Source: Actinocorallia sp. API 0066 (GTDB lineage Bacteria > Actinomycetota > Actinomycetes > Streptosporangiales > Streptosporangiaceae). Taken from it: 64,000 bases of DNA. The stretch spans positions 434,001-498,000 of the forward strand of contig NZ_JAJLQY010000002.1 in assembly GCF_020991275.1 (NCBI RefSeq), in the 5' to 3' direction. The first letter of the stretch is position 1, and every line of letters starts with the position of its first letter. This document shows positions 40,857 to 50,376 of the stretch, in pieces. Position numbers and translations under genes: made by a program. The notes under the pieces are model-generated. The model saw only the letters and a list, made by a program, of their open reading frames with translations. It did not search any database and had not been told where the DNA came from.

Positions 40857-41599
40857 CAGCGTCCCTCCTCGATCCAGGTGGCGGCCGGTCCGTCCAGCAC
40901 GATGTCCCAGCGGTAGCCGAGCGACCATTCGGGGACCGAGAGGTCGTGGTCGTAAGCGGCGACGAGCCGGTCGCGCGCCGCGTCGTCGGTGACGGCCTGG
41001 AGGATCGGGTCGTACGGGAACAGCGGATCTCCGGGGAAGTACATCTGGGTGACCAGCCGCTGGGTGAAGGCGCGCCCGAACAGCGAGAAGTGGATGTGCG
41101 CGGGACGCCACGCGTTGGTGTGGTTGCGCCACGGGTACGGGCCCGGCTTGATCGTCGTGAAGGCGTAGCGCCCGTCGTCGTCCGTCCGGCAGCGGCCCAC
41201 GCCGGTGAAGTTCGGGTCGAGGGGCGCGGGGTGGCCGTCGCGCTGGTGGGCGTACCGGCCCGCGGCGTTGGCCTGCCAGATCTCCACGAGCTGGCCGCGC
41301 ACCGGCCGTCCGTCCCGGTCCAGGACGCGGCCGGTCACCGTCATCCGCTCGCCGAGCGGCTCGCCGGTGTGCTGGCGGGTCAGGTCGGTGTCGAGTTCGG
41401 TGACGTCGGTGGTGCCGAACACGGGCCCGGACAGCTCGACGGCTTCCGGGTCCCGCACCACGACGAGCGGCTTACGCGGGTGGCGGAGGGCGCTGCTCCG
41501 GTAGGGCGCGTAGGCGCGGTCGGGGTGGGCGAGGCCGGGACGTGTGCCGCGCAGCGCGGCGATCTCGGCGCTGACGTCGGCCTGGGTGGACGGGGTCAC
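40856..41599 (-). CDS. pcaH: Protocatechuate 3,4-dioxygenase subunit beta
   Basis: Protein of 247 residues from a GTG. It contains the intradiol dioxygenase core VTGRVLDRDGRPVRGQLVEI and NAAGRYAHQRD. The iron site GPYPWRNHTNAWRPAHIHF carries a Tyr ligand and the two His ligands; the second Tyr is expected nearby in the GRYAH region. It forms the catalytic subunit with PcaG. It is 37 bp downstream of pcaF and overlaps pcaG by one base. Confidence 0.96.
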   Translation of the reverse strand: MTPSTQADVSAEIAALRGTRPGLAHPDRAYAPYRSSALRHPRKPLVVVRDPEAVELSGPVFGTTDVTELDTDLTRQHTGEPLGERMTVTGRVLDRDGRPVRGQLVEIWQANAAGRYAHQRDGHPAPLDPNFTGVGRCRTDDDGRYAFTTIKPGPYPWRNHTNAWRPAHIHFSLFGRAFTQRLVTQMYFPGDPLFPYDPILQAVTDDAARDRLVAAYDHDLSVPEWSLGYRWDIVLDGPAATWIEEGR

Positions 41600-41636
41600 G
41601 TCCGTCTCCTTTCGGGGAGGCGCGGGGAAGCGGGGG

Positions 41637-42815
41637 TCAGCGTTCGAGCACCAGCGCCAGCCCCTGGCCGACGCCGACGCACAGGGAGGCGACGCCGCGG
41701 CCGCCGCCCAGGGCGGCGAGCTGGTGCGCCACCGCCCCGGTGACGCGGGCGCCGGACGCGCCGAGCGGGTGCCCGAGCGCGATCGCGCCGCCGCGCGGGT
41801 TGACGATCGAGGGGTCGAGGTCGGGCAGCGCGGCGAGGCAGCCGAGCGCCTGCGCGGCGAACGCCTCGTTCAGCTCGGCGACGGCGAGGTCGGCGAACCC
41901 GATCCCCGCGCGGCTGAGCGCCTTCGTGACGGCCTCGACGGGCCCGAGCCCGAAGTACTGCGGCTCCAGCGCGGTGACGGCGCTGGCGGCGATCCTGGCC
42001 AGCGGCGCGCGCCCAAGCGCGGCGACGCCCGCCTCGTCGGCGAGCAGCAGCGCGGCCGCGCCGTCGTTGAGCGGTGAGGCGTTGGCCGCGGTGACGGTGC
42101 CGTCCTGGCGGAACACGGGCTTGAGCCGGGCGAGGGCTTCCAGGGTGCCGCCGGGCCTGATGGTCTCGTCGCGGGCCAGGTCGACGCCTTCGACGGGCAC
42201 GACTTCGCCGTCGTACAGGCCCGCCCGCCATGCGGCGTCGGCCTTGGCGTGGCTGTCCAGCGCGAACGCGTCCTGGGCGGCCCGGGTGATCCCGTACTTG
42301 TCGGCGACGAGTTCCGCGCCCTCACCCAACGCGACCGTCCACTCCGACGGCATCCTCGGGTTGACCAGCCGCCACCCGAGCGTCGTGGAGACGAGCTGCT
42401 CGTTCCCGGCCGGGAACGCGCGCTCGGGCTTGGGCAGCACCCAGGGCGCCCGGCTCATCGACTCGACGCCCCCGGCGACGACGATCGAGGCGTCCCCCAC
42501 GGCGATCGCCCGGTACGCCTGGATGACGGCCTCCATGCCGGACCCGCACAGTCGGTTCACCGTCGCTCCTGGCACGCTCACCGGGAGCCCCGCTAGCAGG
42601 ACGGCCATCCTCGCGACGTCACGGTTCTCCTCACCGGCGCCGTTCGCGTTGCCGTAGATGACGTCGTCGATGCGCGCGGGATCGAGGTCGGGGGTGCGCT
42701 CGACAAGCGCGCGCAGGACCCCGGCGGCCAGGTCGTCGGGGCGGACGCCGGAGAGCGCGCCGCCGTACTTGCCGATGGGTGTCCGTACCGCGTCGACGAT
42801 GTAGACGTCGCCCAT
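41637..42815 (-). CDS. pcaF: 3-oxoadipyl-CoA thiolase
   Basis: Protein of 392 residues of the thiolase family: active-site Cys in VNRLCGSGMEA, NVNPRGGAIALGHPLGASGARV-like C-terminal motif (NPRGGAIALGHPLGASGAR), and the final CVGVGQGLALVLER with the second catalytic Cys. Context in the pca operon identifies it as the thiolase cleaving 3-oxoadipyl-CoA to acetyl-CoA and succinyl-CoA. The ATG at 42815 shares one base with the pcaJ stop. Confidence 0.94.
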   Translation of the reverse strand: MGDVYIVDAVRTPIGKYGGALSGVRPDDLAAGVLRALVERTPDLDPARIDDVIYGNANGAGEENRDVARMAVLLAGLPVSVPGATVNRLCGSGMEAVIQAYRAIAVGDASIVVAGGVESMSRAPWVLPKPERAFPAGNEQLVSTTLGWRLVNPRMPSEWTVALGEGAELVADKYGITRAAQDAFALDSHAKADAAWRAGLYDGEVVPVEGVDLARDETIRPGGTLEALARLKPVFRQDGTVTAANASPLNDGAAALLLADEAGVAALGRAPLARIAASAVTALEPQYFGLGPVEAVTKALSRAGIGFADLAVAELNEAFAAQALGCLAALPDLDPSIVNPRGGAIALGHPLGASGARVTGAVAHQLAALGGGRGVASLCVGVGQGLALVLER

Positions 42816-43459
42816 CACCGCACTCCTTCCGGGACGTGGACCTTCGCGCCGGTCCGCTCGACGATGTCCGCGACGGTGACGCCCGGAGCCGTCTCCACCA
42901 GGGCGAACCCGTCCGGCGTGACGTCGAGGACGCCTAGGTCGGTGATCACCTTGTGCACGCATCCGGCGCCGGTCAGAGGCAGGTCGCACTCTTCGACCAG
43001 CTTGGGCGCCCCGTTCTTGGCGTTGTGCGTGGTCATGACGAGGACACGGCCCGCCCCGTGCACGAGGTCCATCGCGCCGCCCATCCCCTTGACCATCTGT
43101 CCGGGGATCGCCCAGTTCGCGAGGTCGCCGCGCGCGGACACCTGCATCGCGCCGAGGATCGCCGTGTCGATGTGGCCGCCGCGGATCATCCCGAACGACA
43201 GCGAGGAGTCGAAGTAGGACGCGCCCGGTAGCACCGTCACCGTCTCCTTGCCCGCGTTGACGAGGTCGGGGTCCACCTCGTCCTCGGTCGGGTAGGGCCC
43301 GACGCCCAGGACGCCGTTCTCGGCGTGCAGCACGACGCTGACGCCCTCGGGGACAAAGCCGGGCACCAGGGTCGGCAGGCCGATCCCGAGGTTCACGTAC
43401 GAGCCGTCGGTGAGCTCGCGGGCGGCGCGGGCCGCCATCTCCTGCTTGGTCCAGGCCAT
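42815..43459 (-). CDS. pcaJ: 3-oxoadipate CoA-transferase subunit B
   Basis: Protein of 214 residues with [20 protein letters not shown] and the catalytic glutamate motif [11 protein letters not shown], then [20 protein letters not shown], typical of subunit B of succinyl-CoA:3-ketoacid transferases. With PcaI it activates 3-oxoadipate using succinyl-CoA. Start and stop are each coupled by one-base overlaps with pcaI and pcaF. Confidence 0.95.
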   Translation of the reverse strand: MAWTKQEMAARAARELTDGSYVNLGIGLPTLVPGFVPEGVSVVLHAENGVLGVGPYPTEDEVDPDLVNAGKETVTVLPGASYFDSSLSFGMIRGGHIDTAILGAMQVSARGDLANWAIPGQMVKGMGGAMDLVHGAGRVLVMTTHNAKNGAPKLVEECDLPLTGAGCVHKVITDLGVLDVTPDGFALVETAPGVTVADIVERTGAKVHVPEGVR

Positions 43460-44214
43460 CAGCCCCGCACCGTCCTCTTCTCGATGCCCTTGGCCGCCGC
43501 CTGCCCGGGGGTGAGCGCGACGACCCGCTGGACGAACACGCCGGGCAGGTGCACGTGGCCCGGGTCGATCTCGCCGGGCTCGACCAGCTCCTCGACCTCG
43601 GCGACGGTGATCCGCCCCGCCATCGCGGCGAGCGGGTTGAAATTGCGGCTCGCCTTGGCGAAGACGAGGTTGCCGTGCCTGTCGCCGCGCGCCGCGCGGA
43701 CGAGAGCGAAGTCGGTGGTTATGCCGTGCTCCAGCACGTAGGTCTTGCCGTCGAACGTGCGGGTCTCCTTCACCGGGGACATCACGGCGACCGTGCCGTC
43801 GGGCGCGTACCGCCACGGGAGGCCGCCTTCGGCGACGGCGGTGCCGACCCCGGCCGGGGTGTAGAAGGCGGGGATGCCGCAGCCCCCGGCGCGCAGCCGC
43901 TCGGCGAGGGTGCCCTGGGGGATCAGCTCGACCTCCACCTCGCCGCCCAGGTACTTGCGCGCGAACGTCCTGTTGTCGCCGATGTAGGAGCCGGTGACCC
44001 TGACGATCCGCCCGGCCTCCAGCAGGACGCCCAGGCCGCCTCCGTCCACGCCGCAGTTGTTCGAGACCACCCTGAGCCCTCCGGGGCCCGCCTTGCGCAG
44101 CGCCTCGATGAGCGTGTTGGGCACGCCGCTCAGGCCGAAGCCGCCGACGGCGAGGGACGCGCCGTCCCCGACGTCGCGCACGGCCTCCGCCGCGCTCGCC
44201 ACCACCTTGTCCAT
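43459..44214 (-). CDS. pcaI: 3-oxoadipate CoA-transferase subunit A
   Basis: Protein of 251 residues with [22 protein letters not shown] (CoA-transferase A nucleotide-like loop) and [51 protein letters not shown]. It is first in the pca operon, divergent from the double IclR regulator, with the operator palindrome 44 bp upstream of its start. Confidence 0.95.
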   Translation of the reverse strand: MDKVVASAAEAVRDVGDGASLAVGGFGLSGVPNTLIEALRKAGPGGLRVVSNNCGVDGGGLGVLLEAGRIVRVTGSYIGDNRTFARKYLGGEVEVELIPQGTLAERLRAGGCGIPAFYTPAGVGTAVAEGGLPWRYAPDGTVAVMSPVKETRTFDGKTYVLEHGITTDFALVRAARGDRHGNLVFAKASRNFNPLAAMAGRITVAEVEELVEPGEIDPGHVHLPGVFVQRVVALTPGQAAAKGIEKRTVRG

Positions 44215-44257
44215 CCGCGCCTCCGACTTCCGGTTGCCTGCCCGGTTGTTCGCCTGG

Positions 44258-44271
44258 TGAACTTTAGTTCA
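44258..44271. promoter_or_regulatory. Palindromic operator between pcaI and the IclR-type regulator
   Basis: TGAACTTTAGTTCA, a perfect 6-2-6 inverted repeat in an AT-rich island of the 147-bp divergent gap. It is a good candidate site for the IclR-family regulator encoded at 44362. Confidence 0.65.
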
Positions 44272-44361
44272 TAATTGGCGGCGGTCAGTGTGCGCCGACC
44301 CGTCCCGCCCTGTCAAGGCCAGGACCGGTCGGTACTGTGTGCGGCGATACGAGGAGGAACG

Positions 44362-45978
44362 ATGGACGCGGCGGTGACGGGGCCGCTGGAGCGCGGACTT
44401 GAGGTGCTCGGCGCGCTCGGCGCGGACGGCGAGCCGCAGCGGCCCGCCGACCTCGTGAAGGCCACCGGGCTGGTCCGCTCGACGGTCGACAGGGTCGTCG
44501 GCACCCTCGTGGAGCGCGGCTACCTGCGCTGGGCCGGACGCGAGGTGGTGGCCGCGCCGCGCCTCATGGAACTCGGCGACGCCTACCTCGCCTGCTCCGG
44601 CCTGGCCGCGCCCCTCGCGCCGCTGGCCACCGCGCTCGCCGACGAGCTCGACGAGTCCGTCTCGCTCGCCGTCCCGGACGGGGACGGGGCGCGGTTCGTC
44701 GTCCAGTCGCCCCGGCGGCGCGCCATGTCGGTGGCGTTCCGGGTCGGCGACCTGCTGCCCGCCGAACTGTGCGCGCCCGGCCCCCTGTTCGCCGACTCCT
44801 GGGACGCGCCCAGGTGGGCCGCCTTCAGCCGTCGGCTAGTGGGCACGGAACAGGGCGAGAAGCAAAGCGCCCGCTACTCCGTGCCCGCCCGTCCGGCCGA
44901 CCCCTCCGCGTTCCGTGAACGCGTCGCGGAGGCCGCCGCGCGGGGGTGGGCGGCCGACGACCAGCTCATCGAACCCGGCCTCGTCGCCGTCGCGGTGCCG
45001 GTGCGCGGCCCGTCGGGGGAGGTGGTCTGCGCGCTCAGCGTCGTCAGCCACACCAGCAGGCACAACGTCGCCTCGCTGTGGGCGCACGCCCGCGACGCCA
45101 TCGGCGGGGCCGTCACCCGGATGGAGGAGGCGCTCCGGCAGCCCCTGCCGCCCGGCGGGCGGACGGCGGGCGAGGACCGCAGCCGCGCGGCCAAGCGCGA
45201 ACTCGGCCCCGGCTTCCTCCAGTCGCTGGACCGGGGCCTCGCCGTCCTCGTCGCGCTCGGAAGGCCCGGCGGCGCGACGATCACGGAGGCGGCCGAGGCC
45301 ACCGGGCAGCCGCGCGCGACGACCCGGCGCGCGCTGCTGGCGCTGGAGGCGCTCGGCTACGCGGCGGCCGAAGGGCGGCGCTACGTCCTGCGACCCAAGG
45401 TGCTCGACCTGGGGTACGCCACCCTCAGCACGCTCTCTTTTGACGACGTCGTGCGGCCCCACCTGCGCGCGCTGGTCGACCGGGTGCACGACTCGGCGTC
45501 CCTCGCCGTCCTGGACGGCCCCGACATCCGGTATGTCGCCCGTGTCCCGGCGAGCAAGATCATGCGGGTGGCCATCAGCGTCGGGACCCGGTTCCCCGCC
45601 TACGCCACGTCCATGGGCAGGGTCCTGCTCGCCGCGCTGCCGCCCGCCGAGCGCGCCGCCGCGCTCGCCGCCGCCGCGCCCGCGCCGCTCACCCCGCACA
45701 CCCGGGTGGACCCGGCCGAACTGCGCGCCCTCGTGGAGGCCGCGGGACGCGACGGACACGCCCTCGTCGACCAGGAGCTGGAGGAGGGGCTGCGGTCGGT
45801 CGCGGTGCCCGTCAGGGGCCGCTCGGGGCGCGTGGTGGCCGCCCTCAACGTCGCCGCCCACGCGGGGCCCGGCGACGCCGCGGAGACGGCCGCACGGCTG
45901 CTTCCGGCCCTGCGGGAGACGGCCTCCGCGCTGGAAGCCGACCTCGCCGTGTCCGGTGTCATGCCCGTATCACCCTGA
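44362..45978 (+). CDS. pcaR: Tandem double IclR-family regulator (PcaR type)
   Basis: Protein of 538 residues containing two complete IclR units. Unit 1 (about 1-265) has HTH LVKATGLVRSTVDRVVGTLV and an effector domain. Unit 2 (about 290-538) has HTH ITEAAEATGQPRATTRRALL and the more canonical effector signature (VAISVGTRFPAYATSMGRVLL). ATG 44362 follows GAGGAGG; the frame extends upstream without support. Position opposite pcaI implies it controls the pca-pobA operon with protocatechuate or 3-oxoadipate as effector. The assignment to PcaR is by context. Confidence 0.88.
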   Translation: MDAAVTGPLERGLEVLGALGADGEPQRPADLVKATGLVRSTVDRVVGTLVERGYLRWAGREVVAAPRLMELGDAYLACSGLAAPLAPLATALADELDESVSLAVPDGDGARFVVQSPRRRAMSVAFRVGDLLPAELCAPGPLFADSWDAPRWAAFSRRLVGTEQGEKQSARYSVPARPADPSAFRERVAEAAARGWAADDQLIEPGLVAVAVPVRGPSGEVVCALSVVSHTSRHNVASLWAHARDAIGGAVTRMEEALRQPLPPGGRTAGEDRSRAAKRELGPGFLQSLDRGLAVLVALGRPGGATITEAAEATGQPRATTRRALLALEALGYAAAEGRRYVLRPKVLDLGYATLSTLSFDDVVRPHLRALVDRVHDSASLAVLDGPDIRYVARVPASKIMRVAISVGTRFPAYATSMGRVLLAALPPAERAAALAAAAPAPLTPHTRVDPAELRALVEAAGRDGHALVDQELEEGLRSVAVPVRGRSGRVVAALNVAAHAGPGDAAETAARLLPALRETASALEADLAVSGVMPVSP

Positions 45979-46085
45979 AGTTCGGCAGAAATCCTGACGG
46001 ATTCCACAAAGCGCGCTCCGTAGGCGATCATCGGTAGTTGGATGATTCCGAGAATCCCGACGATCGACGAGCGAGGCTGTCACCC

Positions 46086-46880
46086 GTGACGAACGAGACA
46101 CCAGAGCTGAACCCCGACATCCCGCAGACCGCGCGCATCTGGAACTACTGGCTCGGCGGCAAGGACAACTTCGCCGTGGACCGGCAGGTCGGCGAGGACA
46201 TCCTCAAGGTGCTCCCGAACATGGCGCTGTTCGCCCGCGCCACCCGCCAGTTCCTGCAGCGGGCCGTCCACCACCTGGCCGCCGACCTCGGGGTCACCCA
46301 GTTCCTCGACGTCGGCACCGGGCTGCCGACCGCCGACAACACGCACCAGGTGGCGCAGCGGGCGGTGCCCACCGCGCGCGTCGTCTACGTGGACAACGAC
46401 CCGCTCGTGCTCACCCACGCGCGCGCCCTGCTCACCGGCACCCCCGAGGGCAGGACGGCCTACCTGAACGCCGACCTGCGCGAACCCGAGAAGATCATCG
46501 AGCAGGCCCGCGAGACCCTCGACTTCGACAAGCCCATCGCGCTGCTCCTCATGGGCATCCTCGGCCACATCACCGAGGACGCGGAGGCCAGGTCGATCGT
46601 CACCCGCCTCCTCGCCGACCTGCCGAGCGGCAGCTACCTGGCGCTCTACGACGCGACCAATGTCATCGACCCCGCGTCGGCGGAGGCGATCGAGATCTGG
46701 AACCGCTCCGCCGAGCCGCCTTACGTGCTGCGCAGCCCGGCCCAGCTTGAGTCGTTCTTCGAGGGCCTGGAGCTGCTGCCCCCCGGCGTCGTCTCCTGCC
46801 CGCTGTGGAAGCCCGAGGACTCCGACCTCGGCGCCCCCGAGGAGATCGACGAGTTCTGCGGCGTCGCCCGCAAGCCCTGA
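46086..46880 (+). CDS. DUF574-type SAM-dependent methyltransferase
   Basis: Protein of 264 residues with the family signature ARIWNYWLGGKDNFAVDR near the N-terminus and the SAM loop FLDVGTGLPTADNTHQVA, VVYVDNDPLVLTHARALL. These methyltransferase-like proteins are multicopy in streptomycetes and relatives; the substrate is unknown. GTG 46086 follows GCGAGGC at a good distance; a TTG at 46038 would add 16 residues without a ribosome-binding site. It stands alone between the pca regulator and a convergent alcohol dehydrogenase. Confidence 0.9.
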   Translation: MTNETPELNPDIPQTARIWNYWLGGKDNFAVDRQVGEDILKVLPNMALFARATRQFLQRAVHHLAADLGVTQFLDVGTGLPTADNTHQVAQRAVPTARVVYVDNDPLVLTHARALLTGTPEGRTAYLNADLREPEKIIEQARETLDFDKPIALLLMGILGHITEDAEARSIVTRLLADLPSGSYLALYDATNVIDPASAEAIEIWNRSAEPPYVLRSPAQLESFFEGLELLPPGVVSCPLWKPEDSDLGAPEEIDEFCGVARKP

Positions 46881-46917
46881 CCCCCGCCCCCGGGATTCCG
46901 CTCCGCCGCGCGGCTCT

Positions 46918-47934
46918 TCACGGCAGCAGGATGAGCCGGATCGGGTTGCCCTCCTTGCGTTCCAGGGCGTCCACCGCCTTGACGGCGTCGCGCAGCGGGA
47001 AGGTGCCGCTGACCGAGCGGCTGAAATCCAGCCGTCCGCCCTCCACCAGGGCGACGAGCTGCGTGACGTGCTCGGGCTCGGCGCCGTAGTGGCCGCGGAT
47101 CTGCTGGCGCAGGTAGCTGAACAGGGTGCCGTGGGTGAGGGTGAGCGGCTTGTCGGTGAGGCCGACGAGCACGAGCCTGCCCTCCGGCGCGAGCACCTTG
47201 GCCGCCTGCTCCCGGACCGCGGCGGCCCCGGCGAAGTCGAACGCGACGTCGAGGCCGCGCCCGCCGGTGGCCGCCCGCACCTTGTCCCGGAACTCCGGAT
47301 CGCCCGGGTCGAGCGCGAGGTCGGCGCCGAACGCGAGGGCGCGGTCGCGGGCGGCGGGCAGCGGATCGGCGGCGACGATCGGGTAGGCGCCGATCGTGCG
47401 GAGTAGCTGGACGCCGTGCGCGCCGAGCCCGCCGACGCCCCACACGCCGACCGCCTCGGCGGGCAGCGTCCGCGCGGTCGCGGTGATCGCGGCCCAGGGT
47501 GTGGAGACGGCGTCCGGAATGAAGCACGCCTGCTCGAAGGACAGCTCGTCGGGGAGCGGGACGAGGCTCCCGACGGTGGCAAGGCAGTACTCGGCCCAGC
47601 CGCCGTCGTAATCGGCGCCGCGTGTGAGCACGACCCCCTCCGGCGTCCGCTCGCCCGCCTGGAGGATGACGCGATCGCCGGGCGCCGCCCCCGTCACGCC
47701 CGGACCGAGCGCGTGCACCGTGCCGGCGACCTCGTGCCCGAGCGTCACCGTGTCGCCCTTCAGGTAGAGCGGCTTCAAGATGCCGTCGATCAGGTGTACG
47801 TCCGACAGGCACACCCCGGCCGCCGCCACCTTCACCAGCACCTCGCCGGGGCCCGGCTCGGGCACCGGCACCTCGACCACCTCGAACTCCCGCGTCGCCA
47901 CGTTCAGCCGCCCCGCGAGCATCTTTCCGGCCAT
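46918..47934 (-). CDS. Zinc-type alcohol dehydrogenase family protein
   Basis: Protein of 338 residues of the medium-chain dehydrogenase superfamily. It has catalytic zinc ligands in AAGVCLSDVHL and TLGHEVAG, and the cofactor motif GVWGVGGLGAHGVQLL. The four-cysteine structural zinc lobe is absent (LQAGERTPEGVVLTRGADY occupies that region). The FIPDAVSTPWAAI segment is typical of the family. The substrate is unknown. It is convergent with the methyltransferase (37 bp apart). Confidence 0.9.
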   Translation of the reverse strand: MAGKMLAGRLNVATREFEVVEVPVPEPGPGEVLVKVAAAGVCLSDVHLIDGILKPLYLKGDTVTLGHEVAGTVHALGPGVTGAAPGDRVILQAGERTPEGVVLTRGADYDGGWAEYCLATVGSLVPLPDELSFEQACFIPDAVSTPWAAITATARTLPAEAVGVWGVGGLGAHGVQLLRTIGAYPIVAADPLPAARDRALAFGADLALDPGDPEFRDKVRAATGGRGLDVAFDFAGAAAVREQAAKVLAPEGRLVLVGLTDKPLTLTHGTLFSYLRQQIRGHYGAEPEHVTQLVALVEGGRLDFSRSVSGTFPLRDAVKAVDALERKEGNPIRLILLP

Positions 47935-48027
47935 GGCCGCCCCCGTCTCCGGGGCGCCGCTCGCCCCACCCCGTCATCGTAAGATCACCCTCTGACAGAA
48001 TCCGGAGCGGCCCTCGCCACCCGCGCG

Positions 48028-50172
48028 CTACCTGATGAGCGGGTCGCGGGGCAGGCCGAGGATGCGCTCGGCGATCTGGTTGCGCTTGATCTCCGAGGTG
48101 CCCCCGGCGATGGCCATGGCGCGGTGCCACAGGACGAGCCCGGAGGTCAGCGCGTCGCCGCCCGCGAAGGCCGTGTCGGGGCCGCCGAGCGCCGCGAGGA
48201 TCGCCGACGCCTCGTGCCCGTTCTCGGTCATGACGAGCTTGGCGACGTTCCCCTCGGGCCCCGGACCGCCCCCCGTGACGGCGCGGTGGGCCGTCCGCAG
48301 GTTCATCGCGCGGATCGCCTCGTCGGCCGCGAGGTGGCGGCCGAGCCTCGCGGCCCCGCCGTCGAGCCGCCCGGGGTGCGCGTCGAACGCGGCGAGCAGC
48401 ACCCGGTGCGGCACCGACATGCCGCTCTGGCCGCCGATGCTGACGCTCTCGTTGCCGAGCGTGGCCCGCGCGACGGTCCAGCCCGCGTGCACCGGGCCGA
48501 CCACGTCGGCGTCCGGCACAAAGACGTCGGTGAAGAAGACCTCGTTGAAGTCCGCGCCGCCCGTCGCCTGCCGTAGCGGCCGGACCCGCACGCCCGGCGC
48601 GTTCATGTCGATGACGACGGTGGTGATGCCCTGGTGCTTGGGCGCGGCCGGGTCGGTGCGGACCGTCGCGAGGCCGTAGGCGGCCTGGTGGGCGCCGCTC
48701 GTCCACACCTTCTGGCCGTTGAGGATCCAGCCGCCGTCGGTACGGACCGCGCGGGTCCTGACGCCCGCCGCGTCCGAGCCCGCGTCCGGCTCGCTGAACA
48801 GCTGGCACCAGAGGACCTCCTGGAGCAGGCCCGGCCTGATCCAGCGCGCGATCTGCTCTTCTGTGGCGTGCTGCGCGAGCGTCAGCAGGACCCAGCCGGT
48901 AATGCCGTAAGCGGGCTTGCGCAGGCCCGCCGCCTTGAACTCCTCCTCGATGACGAGCTGTTCGACCGCCTTGGCGTTCCGGCCCCACGGCAGCCGCCAG
49001 TGCGGCACCGCGTAGCCCTCGTCCACCATCGCCGCCCTACGGGCCTCCTCGTCGAGGTCCTTCACCTTGTCGGCGAAGGCGCGTATCTCCGCCCGGAACA
49101 CCTCGGCCGCGGCGGGCAGCTCGACCGTCCTCGTCCGTGTGACGCCCGCGCGGGAGTGCGCGGTGACGTCGGCCGCGGCGGCGTCGGGAGACAGGACGGC
49201 CGCCAACGTCTCGGCACGGCGGATGTACAGGTGGGCGTCGTGCTCCCAGGTGAAGCCGATGCCGCCGTGGACCTGCATGTTCAGCTGTCCGTTGCGCTGA
49301 GCTGCGGGCAGCGCGAGCGCGGCGGCCATCGCCGCGGTGTAGGAGCGCTCGGCGGGCTCCGTGGCGCGCGCCGCGTCCCACACCGCCGCCGTCGCCATCT
49401 CGGCGGCGACGAGCATGTTCGCGCAGTGGTGCTTGACCGCCTGGAACGTCGCGATCGGCCTGCCGAACTGGACCCTGATCTTCGCGTAAGCGGCGGCGGC
49501 CTCCGTGCAGGCCCGCGCCAGGCCGGTCGCCTCGGCCGCGAACAGGACGCGGGCGAGGTCGAGCAGCGCGGCACGGCCGCCGGGGAGGACGACCACCCGC
49601 GCGCCGCGCAGGGTGATCCGCGCGGTGCGGCGCGTCGGGTCGAGGTTCGGCGGCGCCTCGACGGTGACGCCCGGCGCGTCCGCCCTGACGACGGCGACGT
49701 CCTCACCCGCCGCGACCAGCAGCACGTGCGCGAGCCCGCCGCCGATCGCCGCGCCCGCGTCGCCCTCCGCCCTGCCTTCGACGATCGTGACGGCGCCGTC
49801 GAGCGCGGCCGCCCCGAACAGCGTGCCTTCGGCGAACCCAGGCAGCAGTTCGGCCTTCAGCTCCTCCGGGGCCGCCTCAGCCAGGAACGCGCTCACGACG
49901 GCCGTAGGCACGAATGGCCCCGGCGCCACCGCCCGGCCCAGCTCCTCGATGACGACGACGAGTTCGCCCAGCCCGAACCCGGCGCCGCCGTACGCCTCCG
50001 GCAGGTGCAGCCCCGGCCAGCCCAGCCCGCTCAGCTCCGGCCAGAACGCGGGCGGCCGCTCGTCCGGCGCGTCCAGCAGCCCGCGCGCGGCGCCCAGCGC
50101 GTCCCGCCGCCGCAGAAAGTCGGCGGCCGTCTCCGCCAGCGCCCTGTGCTCTTCCGAAATCCCGATCGCCAT
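48028..50172 (-). CDS. Fused two-domain acyl-CoA dehydrogenase
   Basis: Protein of 714 residues with two ACAD modules in one chain. Module 1 (1-345) has LHLPEAYGGAGFGLGELVVV, RVQFGRPIATFQAVKHHCAN and QVHGGIGFTWEHDAHLYIRR. Module 2 (355-714) has WCQLFSEPDAGSDAAG, VWTSGAHQA and the C-terminal GGTSEIKRNQIAERILGLPR. Mycobacterial steroid side-chain enzymes (FadE26/27-type) are separate alpha and beta subunits of heterotetramers; here they appear as one polypeptide. It probably oxidises a bulky or branched acyl-CoA. It is divergent from a tandem FadR-like regulator, with a palindrome between them. Confidence 0.9.
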   Translation of the reverse strand: MAIGISEEHRALAETAADFLRRRDALGAARGLLDAPDERPPAFWPELSGLGWPGLHLPEAYGGAGFGLGELVVVIEELGRAVAPGPFVPTAVVSAFLAEAAPEELKAELLPGFAEGTLFGAAALDGAVTIVEGRAEGDAGAAIGGGLAHVLLVAAGEDVAVVRADAPGVTVEAPPNLDPTRRTARITLRGARVVVLPGGRAALLDLARVLFAAEATGLARACTEAAAAYAKIRVQFGRPIATFQAVKHHCANMLVAAEMATAAVWDAARATEPAERSYTAAMAAALALPAAQRNGQLNMQVHGGIGFTWEHDAHLYIRRAETLAAVLSPDAAAADVTAHSRAGVTRTRTVELPAAAEVFRAEIRAFADKVKDLDEEARRAAMVDEGYAVPHWRLPWGRNAKAVEQLVIEEEFKAAGLRKPAYGITGWVLLTLAQHATEEQIARWIRPGLLQEVLWCQLFSEPDAGSDAAGVRTRAVRTDGGWILNGQKVWTSGAHQAAYGLATVRTDPAAPKHQGITTVVIDMNAPGVRVRPLRQATGGADFNEVFFTDVFVPDADVVGPVHAGWTVARATLGNESVSIGGQSGMSVPHRVLLAAFDAHPGRLDGGAARLGRHLAADEAIRAMNLRTAHRAVTGGGPGPEGNVAKLVMTENGHEASAILAALGGPDTAFAGGDALTSGLVLWHRAMAIAGGTSEIKRNQIAERILGLPRDPLIR

Positions 50173-50199
50173 AGCCCGAACCTTAACCCCTATGACCCA

Positions 50200-50214
50200 G
50201 ATCTCCTAGAGATC
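50200..50214. promoter_or_regulatory. Palindromic operator between the fused ACAD and its regulator
   Basis: GATCTCCTAGAGATC is a perfect 6-3-6 inverted repeat, 27 bp upstream of the ACAD start. It is a likely GntR/FadR binding site. Confidence 0.7.
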
Positions 50215-50257
50215 GGCCACGGAACTGCCTTTCTCGGGCATGGCCCACGGGTTTCCT

Positions 50258-50263
50258 TATACT
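50258..50263 (+). promoter_or_regulatory. Candidate -10 element of the double FadR gene
   Basis: TATACT in an AT-richer stretch (TTTCCTTATACTCTTAG), about 114 bp upstream of the proposed start at 50377. No convincing -35 is seen. Confidence 0.35.
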
Positions 50264-50376
50264 CTTAGCGTCGGAGCGAGGAGGCCGGATGAAGGCGCAC
50301 GACGTGGCCGCGCGGCCCGCCGGGCGCGGGGCGGCGCGGTAGCATGCGGCGTCGTCCACCGGGGGAGCCGCCAGCC

